This document shows positions 9,352-18,159 of a DNA stretch of 35,199 nucleotides, piece by piece; positions within the stretch are counted from its first letter, which is position 1, and each line of letters begins with the position of its first letter. Position numbers and translations under genes: made by a program. Origin of the DNA: Methanobacteriota archaeon (lineage in GTDB: Archaea; Hydrothermarchaeota; Hydrothermarchaeia; Hydrothermarchaeales; BMS3B); NCBI GenBank assembly GCA_013152685.1, contig JAADFX010000013.1:1-35199 (forward strand), written 5' to 3'. The notes under the pieces are model-generated. The model ran no database searches. It worked only from the letters and a program-made list of their open reading frames with translations, and was not told where the DNA came from.

Positions 9352-11256
9352 ATGATTGCGAGAGTGCTCTTTGCTCCGGCGGCGAAGGTTCTGCTGTACT
9401 TCCTGGAGAGGGACAAAGCGGATAGGAGCGCTCAGGTGCTCCTCTTCTCAGCGGCGACTGCCTTGCTCGCCTGCGCGGCGCTCTACCTCATCCTCACCCA
9501 GGACCCATACTCTCAATGGCTGAAGCTGGCTCTCGTGGCGCTGCTGCTCCTGAGCGCCCTCGGGGGAGAGGTGCTGAGGCGCCTGGGCTCCGCCACGGGA
9601 GCGAGGCAGGTCCTGGACTCAGTTCTTGACCTTCCTGTCTACTTCACGGTCCTCCACACTCTCCCCTCGGCGATATACCAGCCCCAGCTGCCCTGGCTGG
9701 GCGCCAGGGAGTACCTGGGCCTCTTCCTGGTGCTGCTCGCCGGGTGGCTGCTCCACCAGCACTTCGGCGGTGCTGCCGGATGGCTGAGCAGCAGGGCAGA
9801 GAGGCTGCTCCTCTTCTCCCTTTTTGTACTCGCCGGCGCCTACACCACCTTTGAGATGGTGCTGCTGCTCGGTATTGTGGTGCTGACGCTCCTCCTCCAC
9901 CTGAGCCTCATGGCGGGAAGGCTCCGCCGGATGAGGCTACGCCTGCCCCGCCTTCCCCTCGGCGTGCTCAGGGGTTTCCTGCTGCGCCTGGGCAGGGTGT
10001 GCATCTCAGCGGCAGTTGCGGTGCCCGGAGCCCTTGCCGCCCTCCTGGGAAGGATGCGCCCTCCCCCACGGGAGGAAGTTGCCGAGGAGGAGCCACCTGA
10101 GGAGCCCTACAGGGGGCACAGGTTCACAGCCATGGTAACCGATGATGCCGGCAACCCCATTCAGGGTGCGCGCGTGGTCCTGAGGAACAGGGACACCGGC
10201 CTTGAGGAGGTGCGCATCAGCGACGGCAGCGGCAGGTGCGTCTTTGAGGGCCTGGTGCCCGGGGAGTACGATGTTATAATCGACGGAGAGGGGATATCTC
10301 CCGAGGAGCACAGGCGCTATATAAGCATGGACCAGGGTGAGGTCTTCAGCATCAGGCTAAGGAGCAGCGACCTGAGCGTGGTTGTCAGCCGCAGGGAGCT
10401 GGGAACCCCCGTGAGGGATGCGCTGGTGGCGGTTTCCAGGGAGAACTTCCGCCGTGAGGCAAAAACCAACAACCTGGGCGTTGCCTACTTCGATGCGCTT
10501 GAGATGGGCGAGTACCTGCTGGAGGTGCGGGCCGAGGGCTTCAGGAGGTATTCGAGGCCCGTTAGCCTGTTCGCAGAGAATGTTGTGGCTGTGGCGCTTG
10601 AGCCCCTGGAGGAGAGTGTGAAGGAGGCGGAAGCCGCGGCGGAGGCGAAGGCGGGTGAGGGCACCAGAGCAGAGGCGTCGCCGGAGGGCGGGGCCGAGGA
10701 GGGCGAGGAGCAGCTTGCACCAGAAGAGGAGGAGGTCATCTTCGGTGAGTCGGCGCTCATAGAGTACACCTCCGACACCCGCCTCGAGGATGTGGTCTCG
10801 GGCATAGTGAGGGAGCACCTGGAAAACGACAGGGACGTGTTCCTGGTGAGCATGCAGCCCCGTACCTCGCGCTACAGGGAGATGTTCGCCAACTTCATAG
10901 AGGCTGGCAGGGTAAGGGTGATAAACCTGGCAACAAAGGGCGGGCCGCCGGAGAGGGATTCCGGAATCGAGGAGGTGCCCATCTCCAGCCTGGAGTACTT
11001 CAGCGCCGTGTTCGAGGAGATGCCCGCCGGGGCGCTCTTCATCTTTGAGCCCCTGTCCAGCGTCATAGTAACCCTGGGAGCGGAGCAGGCGTACCGCTTT
11101 GTATCGCGCACCGCCGAGCACCTGAGCAACGAGGGACTGTTCTTCATATGCTTTGTAAACAGGGAGATGCACTCCACTAGGGAGCTCTCCAGCTTCAGGG
11201 ACCTCTTTATGAACGTGGCGGAGATTGCAGGGGGAAGGATAAGAAAGGTCAGGTAG
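9352..11256 (+). CDS. Membrane protein with carboxypeptidase-regulatory-like repeats and C-terminal DUF835-like domain
   Basis: N-terminal hydrophobic helices, two CarboxypepD_reg/Cna-B-like repeats (GNPIQGARVVLRNRDTGLEEVRISDGSGRCVFEGLVPGEYDV; GTPVRDALVAVSRENFRREAKTNNLGVAYFDALEMGEYLLEV), and a C-terminal globular domain resembling DUF835. Confidence 0.65.
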   Translation: MIARVLFAPAAKVLLYFLERDKADRSAQVLLFSAATALLACAALYLILTQDPYSQWLKLALVALLLLSALGGEVLRRLGSATGARQVLDSVLDLPVYFTVLHTLPSAIYQPQLPWLGAREYLGLFLVLLAGWLLHQHFGGAAGWLSSRAERLLLFSLFVLAGAYTTFEMVLLLGIVVLTLLLHLSLMAGRLRRMRLRLPRLPLGVLRGFLLRLGRVCISAAVAVPGALAALLGRMRPPPREEVAEEEPPEEPYRGHRFTAMVTDDAGNPIQGARVVLRNRDTGLEEVRISDGSGRCVFEGLVPGEYDVIIDGEGISPEEHRRYISMDQGEVFSIRLRSSDLSVVVSRRELGTPVRDALVAVSRENFRREAKTNNLGVAYFDALEMGEYLLEVRAEGFRRYSRPVSLFAENVVAVALEPLEESVKEAEAAAEAKAGEGTRAEASPEGGAEEGEEQLAPEEEEVIFGESALIEYTSDTRLEDVVSGIVREHLENDRDVFLVSMQPRTSRYREMFANFIEAGRVRVINLATKGGPPERDSGIEEVPISSLEYFSAVFEEMPAGALFIFEPLSSVIVTLGAEQAYRFVSRTAEHLSNEGLFFICFVNREMHSTRELSSFRDLFMNVAEIAGGRIRKVR

Positions 11257-11394
11257 GGAGAACCACCCAGCGTCCTCTCTGCTCGCCTGAAATTCCTCAG
11301 ATTTTTTGCTTTGGCGAGCGGTATCGCTGCAACGGAAGCTTGATACATCTTTTGCCGTTGTTTTTATTTTAATTCCATTTTAGGTAGCTCGCAG

Positions 11395-12066
11395 CTAATA
11401 CCCCGCGTACAGGCGCTGTGCAAGAATCGCAGGCAGGCCGGCTCGCAGTATGTCCCGCGCCACTCTGTCTATGTCGTACTCCACCCTCACCACCTCCACC
11501 TCCAGCGTCTCCAGGTCTATGGTGGCAAAGCTCGCCTTTGCACAGCCGTCGCGGGGCTGCCCCACGCTTCCCGGGTTGAGCACCAGGGTGTCGCCGGTCC
11601 TGCGGACGAAGGGTATGTGGAGGTGCCCCAGGGCGATAACAGGGCGCATGGCGAGCCCCGCAAAGCCCTCGAGGACCTCCTCCGGGTAGTCGGGATACAC
11701 GTACTCCTCCAGCTTTCTCCGCGGGCTGCCGTGCACAGCGTACACCTCCTCCGTCCTCATCTCCAGGGGCAGCGATGCCAGGTAGGAGAGCTCCTCCTCT
11801 CCCAGCTGCTCCCGGGTCCACTCTATTGCGCGGGCAGCCACGGGGTTGAACCAGCTTGTGTCGCCTGTCACCACCGCCATGTCGTGGTTTCCCATCACAG
11901 AGGGGATTCGCCTCTCGCGCAGGAGCTCTATCACCTCCCCCGGGTGGGGGTTGTAGCCCACCACGTCGCCCAGGTGGAGCGTCCTCGCCCTGGGAAGCTC
12001 GTCCAGCACAGCCTCCAGGGCTGGAAGGCTGGCGTGCACATCCGCTATCAGGTTGAGCCTGGCCAC
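11395..12066 (-). CDS. Metallophosphoesterase (YfcE/calcineurin-like family)
   Basis: LNLIADVHASLPALEAV, LGDVVGYNPHP, VMGNHDMAV, VYAVHGSPR, ALGHLHIPF motifs. Confidence 0.92.
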   Translation of the reverse strand: MARLNLIADVHASLPALEAVLDELPRARTLHLGDVVGYNPHPGEVIELLRERRIPSVMGNHDMAVVTGDTSWFNPVAARAIEWTREQLGEEELSYLASLPLEMRTEEVYAVHGSPRRKLEEYVYPDYPEEVLEGFAGLAMRPVIALGHLHIPFVRRTGDTLVLNPGSVGQPRDGCAKASFATIDLETLEVEVVRVEYDIDRVARDILRAGLPAILAQRLYAGY

Positions 12067-12111
12067 GGTTATGCTCTTGGCTCCCGGAAAATAAAATCTT
12101 TCTGCGGAGCC

Positions 12112-13251
12112 TCAGTCCGAGAACGCCTCCTGCGCCGCCGCAACCCCAGCTCCAAGCTCCAGGTCGTGTCCGGCCTTTTTGAGCACCAGCTCAAGGGCGG
12201 CGAGCACCTGCACCAGCTCAGCGAAGGTGACGTTGCCCATGTGCCCTATTCTGAATATCTTCCCCTTCAGCTGTGCCTGACCGCCAGCCACCAGCATGCC
12301 GTGCTCCCGCTTGAGGGCGCCGCGCACGTCGTCGTCGCTGAGGTGTGGGGGAATCTTAATTGCCGTTACGGTGTTGCTGGCGCACTCCTCGGCGGCGAAG
12401 AGCTCCAGGTTCATCGCTCTGGCAGCCTCGCGCGTGGCCCTCGCAAGCCTCCTGTGGCGGCGTATCCTCGCCTCCAGCGTCTCCTCCTCTATCTTCCTGA
12501 GCGCCGCGTGGAGTCCGTATATCAGCGACACAGAGGGCGTGTAGGGCGTGGTGCCCTTCTCCAGGGCCTTCCTGTACCTCGAGAGGTCCAGGTAGTAGGC
12601 CCTCTTCCCGGGGTTGTTCTCTATCACCTCCCAGGCGCGCTCGCTCACCGCCACGAAGCCCAGTCCCGGCGGGGCGGCGAGGCACTTCTGCGAACCCGTG
12701 ATGCACAGGTCGATGCCCCACTCGTCGGTTCTCACCTCATCGCCGCCAACGCTGGTGATGCAGTCGGCTATGAACAGGAGGTCGTACTCCCTGGCGAGTC
12801 TGCCGATGGCGCTGGCGTCGTGCAGCACGCCGGTGCTGGTCTCGTTGTGGGTGAGGGTTACCGCCACCGCGTTGCTCTCGGCAACCGCGCGCTCCACCTC
12901 TTCCAGGGAGAAGGTGCCGCCCCACTCCACCTCCACCTTTTTCACCTTTGCCCCGAAGGCTGCGGCAATCTCTGCGAGGCGCTCTCCAAACTTGCCGCCG
13001 GTTATTGAGACCACCTCGTCGCCCTCCTTGACCACGCTAGCCAAAGCTGCCTCCATGGCGCTGGTGCCGGAGCCTGTGATTATTGCCACGTCGTTGCGGG
13101 TCTGGTACACCTCCCTGAGAAGGCGCCAGCAGTCCTGCAGAATCTCCTCGAAGTCGGGGGTGCGGTGCCCCATGAGGGGTCTCGCCATGGCGAGCAGAAC
13201 CTCGCTGTCCAGCTCAACCGGGCCTGGAATGAGAAGCTTTGTCCTCTTCAA
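12112..13251 (-). CDS. Class V aminotransferase (serine-pyruvate / alanine-glyoxylate aminotransferase-like)
   Basis: LIPGPVELDSEVL, GHRTPDFEEIL, ITGSGTSAMEAAL, PLP-lysine motif GSQKCLAAPPGLGF. Confidence 0.92.
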   Translation of the reverse strand: MKRTKLLIPGPVELDSEVLLAMARPLMGHRTPDFEEILQDCWRLLREVYQTRNDVAIITGSGTSAMEAALASVVKEGDEVVSITGGKFGERLAEIAAAFGAKVKKVEVEWGGTFSLEEVERAVAESNAVAVTLTHNETSTGVLHDASAIGRLAREYDLLFIADCITSVGGDEVRTDEWGIDLCITGSQKCLAAPPGLGFVAVSERAWEVIENNPGKRAYYLDLSRYRKALEKGTTPYTPSVSLIYGLHAALRKIEEETLEARIRRHRRLARATREAARAMNLELFAAEECASNTVTAIKIPPHLSDDDVRGALKREHGMLVAGGQAQLKGKIFRIGHMGNVTFAELVQVLAALELVLKKAGHDLELGAGVAAAQEAFSD

Positions 13252-13364
13252 GCCGATACCTCCATAAGGGTGTGGGTAAAAGGTAAACCCCGCGGATTTA
13301 ATAAAGGTTTCTGAGCCCCCGCCGGGGTGCGAAAGCTTTAAAACCGTAGAGGTTCAGTTTTCAG

Positions 13365-14780
13365 GTGATGTATGCCATACTAGGGTGCGGCACCGCAGGC
13401 TACCTGGCGGCGAGCAGGCTGCAGGAGCAGAAGAAGAAGCTGGTTATTGTAGATATAGACGAGAAGAGGATAGAGGTTCTCAAGGAGAGGAACTTTGAGA
13501 GGGTTATTAAGGGGGACATCACCGACCCAGAGACCCTCCGCGAGGCGGGCGTCGGGGAGGCGGAGGCGGTGCTCATCCTGACCACCGACGTGGAGCTCAA
13601 CAAGCGCGCCGCGGCGGCGGTCAGAAAGCTGAGCAGGGATGTGCCGATTATTCTGCGCGCCGGCAAGGATAGCAGCTCCGAGGAGTTCAAGCCCCTGGAT
13701 ATAGACGTGGTCATATACCCCACCATTGTGGTTGCCGACGAGGCGATAAAGTCCCTGAGGGAGCTGGGGCTGAGGAAGAAGCTACGCATGCTAAGGAAGA
13801 TAATCGAGGACGCCCCGAAGGGTGTTGCGATAGTCACCCAGGACAATCCCGATCCGGATGCAATTGCGAGCGCCCTGTCCCTGAAGCGCATTGTGGAGGA
13901 GTTCGGGAGCAAGGCCGACATTATCTACGGGGGCGAGATAGGGCACGAGGAGAACCGCGCCCTGGTGAATCTTCTGGGCATTACCCTGGTGCCCATCGCA
14001 AAGGTGCGCGACCTCAGGGGGTACTCAAAAATCGCCCTGATAGAGGCCTCAATACCCGGGGAGAACAACTCCCTGCCAAAGAACATTGTTCCAGACATAG
14101 TTATAGACCACCACCCTGTGGATGAGAGCCGGGTGAAGGCGGCCTACAAGGACATCCGCCCGGAGGTGGGCGCGACCTCCACGATTCTTACGGAGTACCT
14201 CACCCACCTGAACATAGAGATAACCCCCGAGCTGGCGACTGCGCTGCTGTACGGAATTAAGACAGATACCAACGACTTCACCCGGGGAACCACCGGCGAA
14301 GACCTGAAGGCGGTGGCGCTGCTGTACTCAAAGGCGGACCACGACCTCCTCCTGAAGATTGAGACGCCCCTTATGTCGGCGGAGACGCTGGATGTGCTGA
14401 GTGAGGCCATACGGAACAGGAAGATAAGGGGGAGCTTCCTCCTGACCAACGTGGGGTTCATCCGCGACAGAGACACGCTGCCCCAGGCGGCAGACTACCT
14501 GCTGAGGCTTGAGGGCATCTCAACGGTGCTGGTCTATGGAATAGGCGGCGACGTGATTCACATCTCGGGCAGGAACAAGGACATAAGGATTAACCTGGGG
14601 GAGGTGATGCAGAAGGCCTTCGGAAACATCGGCAGCGCTGGCGGACACGCCACCGCTGCCGCGGCGAAGATACCCCTGGGCCTGTTCGGCGGTGTGAAGG
14701 ACAAGGAGTCGCTGCTGAAGCTGGCGGAGGAGGCAATTACAGACAGGTTCTTCAGGGCAGTGGGGCTGGAGGAGAAGTAG
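13365..14780 (+). CDS. TrkA-N (NAD-binding) domain fused to DHH/DHHA1 phosphoesterase
   Basis: N-terminal Rossmann motif ILGCGTAGYLAASRL...VVDIDEKR, followed by DHH motifs TQDNPDPDAIASAL, VIDHHPVD and C-terminal GSAGGHATAAAAKI. Confidence 0.92.
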   Translation: MMYAILGCGTAGYLAASRLQEQKKKLVIVDIDEKRIEVLKERNFERVIKGDITDPETLREAGVGEAEAVLILTTDVELNKRAAAAVRKLSRDVPIILRAGKDSSSEEFKPLDIDVVIYPTIVVADEAIKSLRELGLRKKLRMLRKIIEDAPKGVAIVTQDNPDPDAIASALSLKRIVEEFGSKADIIYGGEIGHEENRALVNLLGITLVPIAKVRDLRGYSKIALIEASIPGENNSLPKNIVPDIVIDHHPVDESRVKAAYKDIRPEVGATSTILTEYLTHLNIEITPELATALLYGIKTDTNDFTRGTTGEDLKAVALLYSKADHDLLLKIETPLMSAETLDVLSEAIRNRKIRGSFLLTNVGFIRDRDTLPQAADYLLRLEGISTVLVYGIGGDVIHISGRNKDIRINLGEVMQKAFGNIGSAGGHATAAAAKIPLGLFGGVKDKESLLKLAEEAITDRFFRAVGLEEK

Positions 14781-15410
14781 CTACCTGAAGCTGTCCAGGG
14801 GAAGGTTTCTGAACCTGGAGAGGGTGCGCCAGGAGCTCCTTACGAAGGGTGGGAGGGAGTGGATGTTCTCCCTCAGGAAGGAGAGGGTGCGGGGGTCGGC
14901 GGGATAGCCGCTACCAAAGTCGCCGTACTGGCGCTTCAGCTCTGCAAGCTGGCGGTCGCGGGTTACTTTGGCGATGATGGAGGCTGCGGCAACCAGGGGG
15001 TGGCGCTCATCCGCCCTGTGCTCAACCACTAGGGAGCAGTTAACTCCGGGAGCGGAGAGCATCTGCCTGAACCTCCGGGGGCTGCGCCCAACGCAGTCGA
15101 TGTAGGCAACACCCGGCGAGAAGTGGCGGATGAGCCTCCGCATGGCCCGCGCCTCCAGCTGGTTTAGGGAGAGCCCGTTCCTGTGCCTGGCGTCGATTTC
15201 CCTGGGGGTTATCTCCTCGGTGCGCCACCGGAAGCTGGAGGTGATATCCTCATAGAGCTGCTCCCGCCGTGCCGGAGAGAGAGCCTTGGAGTCCCTCACC
15301 CCGAGCCTCACGAGCTCATCAAGCTCTTCACGCTGGCACAGGACGCCGGCGACGATAAGGCTGCCGAGCACGGGCCCGCGACCCGCCTCGTCTATGCCAA
15401 GGAGCTTCAT
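14781..15410 (-). CDS. rnhB: Ribonuclease HII
   Basis: LGIDEAGRGPVLGSLIVAGV, DSKALSPARREQL, YIDCVG and AAASIIAKVTRDR motifs. Confidence 0.96.
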   Translation of the reverse strand: MKLLGIDEAGRGPVLGSLIVAGVLCQREELDELVRLGVRDSKALSPARREQLYEDITSSFRWRTEEITPREIDARHRNGLSLNQLEARAMRRLIRHFSPGVAYIDCVGRSPRRFRQMLSAPGVNCSLVVEHRADERHPLVAAASIIAKVTRDRQLAELKRQYGDFGSGYPADPRTLSFLRENIHSLPPFVRSSWRTLSRFRNLPLDSFR

Positions 15411-15480
15411 GGAGTTAAGTGGCAGGGCCGCTATAAATAATTTATACTACGTGAAAGTGCGCTAAGCCATTAGTGGCGGT

Positions 15481-15553
15481 GCCCCGGTAGCTCAGCTGGA
15501 AGAGCGGGTGATTCGTAATCACCAGGTCGGGGGTTCAAATCCCCCTCGGGGCT
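15481..15553 (+). tRNA. tRNA-Thr(CGT)
   Basis: Full cloverleaf: GCCCCGG/TCGGGGC acceptor, D arm GCTCAGCTGGAAGAGC, anticodon arm GGTGA-TTCGTAA-TCACC (anticodon CGT), T arm GGGGG-TTCAAAT-CCCCC, discriminator T as in archaeal tRNA-Thr. Confidence 0.95.
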
Positions 15554-15576
15554 TGCCTTCGCATCGAATTTGGAAC

Positions 15577-15918
15577 CTACCTCAAAATTCTAATCCTATC
15601 CTCCATCACAACAAAGACTTTACCTCTGAACTCCTCTTCTGCCTTAAGCACACTTTTCATAGAGCTTATCAGCTTCTCTGCCACTGGAGGGTGGACCTTC
15701 AGTATTATTATGCCGTGGAACTCTTGAGGTGGGTAGAGCAGTATGTTTGCAAAATCATAGTCTCTCGTAACCAGCACCGCATTTTTCCTTTTTGCGAGTT
15801 CCGCAACATCTCTATCCTTAGCACCCTTTGGCACATAAAATACATCGTATTTCCTTTCCTTCAGAAATTTAAACACAGAGCAGGGGATGTTCTCATCAAG
15901 CAGAAACTTCAATGACAT
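15577..15918 (-). CDS. DUF5615 (PIN-like) toxin-type protein
   Basis: KFLLDENIPCSVFKFLKERKYDVFYV...GAKDRDVAELAKRKNAVLVTRDYDFANI is characteristic of the Mut7-C/DUF5615 PIN-like family. Overlaps the DUF433 gene. Confidence 0.85.
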   Translation of the reverse strand: MSLKFLLDENIPCSVFKFLKERKYDVFYVPKGAKDRDVAELAKRKNAVLVTRDYDFANILLYPPQEFHGIIILKVHPPVAEKLISSMKSVLKAEEEFRGKVFVVMEDRIRILR

Positions 15919-16126
15919 GTTCCCTCTTCACCAGCATTGCAGCATACTCTAGGGCTTCCCTTATCATTTCCTCATTTAGCTGAGGATACTCCCGTAGGAT
16001 TTCCTCCACACTCTCTCCAGCAGCTAGCAACTCAAGCACATCTGAGACAAGAACTCTGGTGCCCTTAAAAACAGGCTTCCCATGGCAGATTTCCGGGTCT
16101 GAGATTATATATCTGAGTTTCTTCAT
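15896..16126 (-). CDS. DUF433 family antitoxin-type protein
   Basis: ISDPEICHGKPVFKGTRVLVSDVLELLAAGESVEEILREYPQLNEEMIREALEYAA is the classic DUF433 signature. Start placed at MKKLRYI. Confidence 0.88.
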   Translation of the reverse strand: MKKLRYIISDPEICHGKPVFKGTRVLVSDVLELLAAGESVEEILREYPQLNEEMIREALEYAAMLVKREHVIEVSA

Positions 16127-16204
16127 ACACCCCATGACAAAACCTAACATTGATAATACCACCATAATTTTTTGCTTAAAACAGGCTTTTGTGGTGGCTC
16201 GGGC

Positions 16205-16650
16205 GTGTTCCCTCGGGGCTTGTTAAAAAGCACAGTGTTGAATGACACGCCCCCTCTATTTTCTCCACCTTCCGTCTCATCCCAGCGGCAGGCAGGTGCA
16301 TTTCAAAAAAGCTGTGAAGGTTATGCTCCCAACATCTTATGTACCGCCGATTCGAAGACCGGCTCAAGCAGGCATGATGCCCGCGGTGAGAGCCGGGGCA
16401 AGTCGGCGGGTACACGGCGCGTATGGGCCCCTCCCGGAGGGTGCTCAGAGCGCAGTCGATGACGGGAGGACAACCGTGCGCCGAAAAGGGGTCCGTCAGC
16501 CAGCCCTTTCTCTGGAGAGGGTCCCCGGGTGAGCTCAGGCGCCAGCCAGCGATGAGCTCCGGGTGTTAGAGAGCAGGGGACATGACGGGCCTGAGACTCC
16601 CAATAGCCGGGAGAGCTTATTCTCAGTTTTAGAGACTTTGTCTGAGAAAA
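16205..16650 (+). ncRNA. Candidate structured non-coding RNA (family unknown)
   Basis: About 450 nt without a credible protein and with many complementary segments: GGGCGTGT/ACACGCCC (16201/16245), GTACCGCCGA/TCGGCGG(G)TAC (16341/16403), CCGGCTC/GAGCCGG (16359/16390), GGCA-TGA-TGCC (16371), CGGCGC/GCGCCG (16415/16478), CCCTTTCTC/GAGAGGG (16504), GAGCTC-CGGG pairing (around 16528/16554). Boundaries and strand are not certain. Confidence 0.45.
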
Positions 16651-16655
16651 AAATG

Positions 16656-16664
16656 TTATATATG
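16656..16664 (+). promoter_or_regulatory. TATA-box-like element for the mcp/che operon
   Basis: TTATATATG about 60 bp upstream of the mcp ATG (16720) in an otherwise GC-rich context. Confidence 0.45.
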
Positions 16665-16719
16665 CACAAAGGCGATTTTTTTAAAAAAGGTCTCATAATT
16701 CCCCGAGAGGTAGATAGAA

Positions 16720-18150
16720 ATGAATATCAGGAAGCTGTTCTCCTTTATTGCCATACCAGGTCTTAAAACAGCCCCAAAGGATTCTGCGGAGGCTGCCGAA
16801 TCCCCCGGCGAGAGTGACGCAGACATAATCAACCTCACCGCCGAGGTGCTCGAAAACACCGGCGAGGCCTTCTACATTCTTGATAGGGACCTCAGGGTGG
16901 TGTACTTCAACCAGAGGGTTGCCGAACTCCTGGGCTACAAGCCCGAGGAGGTGATGGGCAGGTACTGCTACGACTTCACCACCTACGTTGGCGTCACCCC
17001 CGCCTGCCACACCCCCAACTGCTCGTCGGTGGCGGTTTGCGAGGGAAGGATGGACGTTATACGGCGGGATGTGAGCCTCCTGACCAGCGACGGCAGGAGG
17101 ATACCCGTGGAGATCAGCACATCCCCGGTGCTCAACAGGCGAGGTGAGCGTATCGGGTCTGTGAAGCTGGTGCGCGACAAGCGGGACCTCAATGCTGTAA
17201 TTGACAGCCTCGGCGAGGCGGTCATGGTGATGGATGAGGAGCTGAAGATAACCTACTTCAACCCCGCGGCAGCGCGTCTAGCGGGTGTGGACGTGGACAG
17301 CGCCATCGGAAAGTACTGCTACGACGTTCTGCCGGAGGAGGCGTGCCACACCGACGCCTGCCCGGCGAAGAGGGTGCACAGGGAGGGCAGGGTGACGGTT
17401 CAGACGGTGAAGAAGCCCGGCAGCGGCGACATACCCGTGGAGATAACCGCCTCCCCCATTAAAAACGCCAAGGGAGAGTTCATGGGCACCGTGGAGATCA
17501 TCAAGGACCTCAGGGAGATGCGTGCTATAAAGGAGCTGGTTGAGAAGCTCCAGGAGGCGAGCTCCCACGTCTCCGCCGTTTCTGAGGAGCTCGCCGCGAG
17601 CAGTGAGGAGATGACCGCCAGCTTTGAGCACCTTTCCGAGACCATCGCCACCATTGCGAAGGAGACCTTTGAAAACTCCAAGAAGGCAGCATCCGCCTCG
17701 GAGGCAATAAACGAGCTTGCCAGGATAAGCAGGGAGAACTCCGCAAAGGTGGCGGAGGTGGTCAAGGTTATAACCAAGATCGCCGACCAGACCAACCTCC
17801 TTGCTCTGAACGCGGCAATTGAGGCGGCGCGCGCGGGTGAGCACGGGCGGGGCTTTGCCGTTGTAGCGGAGGAGGTCAGGAAGCTGGCTGAGAGCTCCGC
17901 GAAGGCGGCTGAGAGGATAGCCACCATGGTGGAGGAGATGCAGGCAGAGACTGAGAAGCGCACCCAGGAGCAGGTTGCGGCAATCCTGGAGATCGCAAAG
18001 CACTACGAAAAGAGCGCCCAGGACATAAACCAGGCGAACATCGCCACGGAGGAGCAGACCGCCAACATGCAGAGCCTCTCCGCCAGTGCCCAGGAGCTGG
18101 CAAAGCTCGCCACCGACCTGCAGGAGCTCGTGGACAGATTCAACCTGTAG
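16720..18150 (+). CDS. Soluble methyl-accepting chemotaxis protein with two cysteine-rich PAS domains
   Basis: Two PAS-like modules ([37 protein letters not shown]...; [37 protein letters not shown]...) and MCP signalling hairpin ([44 protein letters not shown]). No transmembrane segment seen. Confidence 0.93.
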   Translation: MNIRKLFSFIAIPGLKTAPKDSAEAAESPGESDADIINLTAEVLENTGEAFYILDRDLRVVYFNQRVAELLGYKPEEVMGRYCYDFTTYVGVTPACHTPNCSSVAVCEGRMDVIRRDVSLLTSDGRRIPVEISTSPVLNRRGERIGSVKLVRDKRDLNAVIDSLGEAVMVMDEELKITYFNPAAARLAGVDVDSAIGKYCYDVLPEEACHTDACPAKRVHREGRVTVQTVKKPGSGDIPVEITASPIKNAKGEFMGTVEIIKDLREMRAIKELVEKLQEASSHVSAVSEELAASSEEMTASFEHLSETIATIAKETFENSKKAASASEAINELARISRENSAKVAEVVKVITKIADQTNLLALNAAIEAARAGEHGRGFAVVAEEVRKLAESSAKAAERIATMVEEMQAETEKRTQEQVAAILEIAKHYEKSAQDINQANIATEEQTANMQSLSASAQELAKLATDLQELVDRFNL

Positions 18151-18159
18151 GTGAGGCGC

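Noticed and set aside
11617-13008. Long + strand ORF (463 aa) antisense to the phosphoesterase and aminotransferase genes
   Set aside because: Shadow ORF of GC-rich coding DNA; the minus-strand genes have clear family motifs.
16330-16640. RNase P RNA or SRP (7S) RNA in the structured intergenic region
   Set aside because: No GAGGAAAGUC/ACAGAA-type RNase P core and no GUCAGGCCCGGAAGGGAGCAGC-type SRP helix 8 on either strand by eye; left as an unknown RNA candidate.
16172-16766. Small ORFs 16172..16462 +, 16176..16415 -, 16242..16532 + and 16563..16766 +
   Set aside because: Low-complexity or compositionally odd peptides without recognisable domains, overlapping inverted repeats; more consistent with non-coding DNA.
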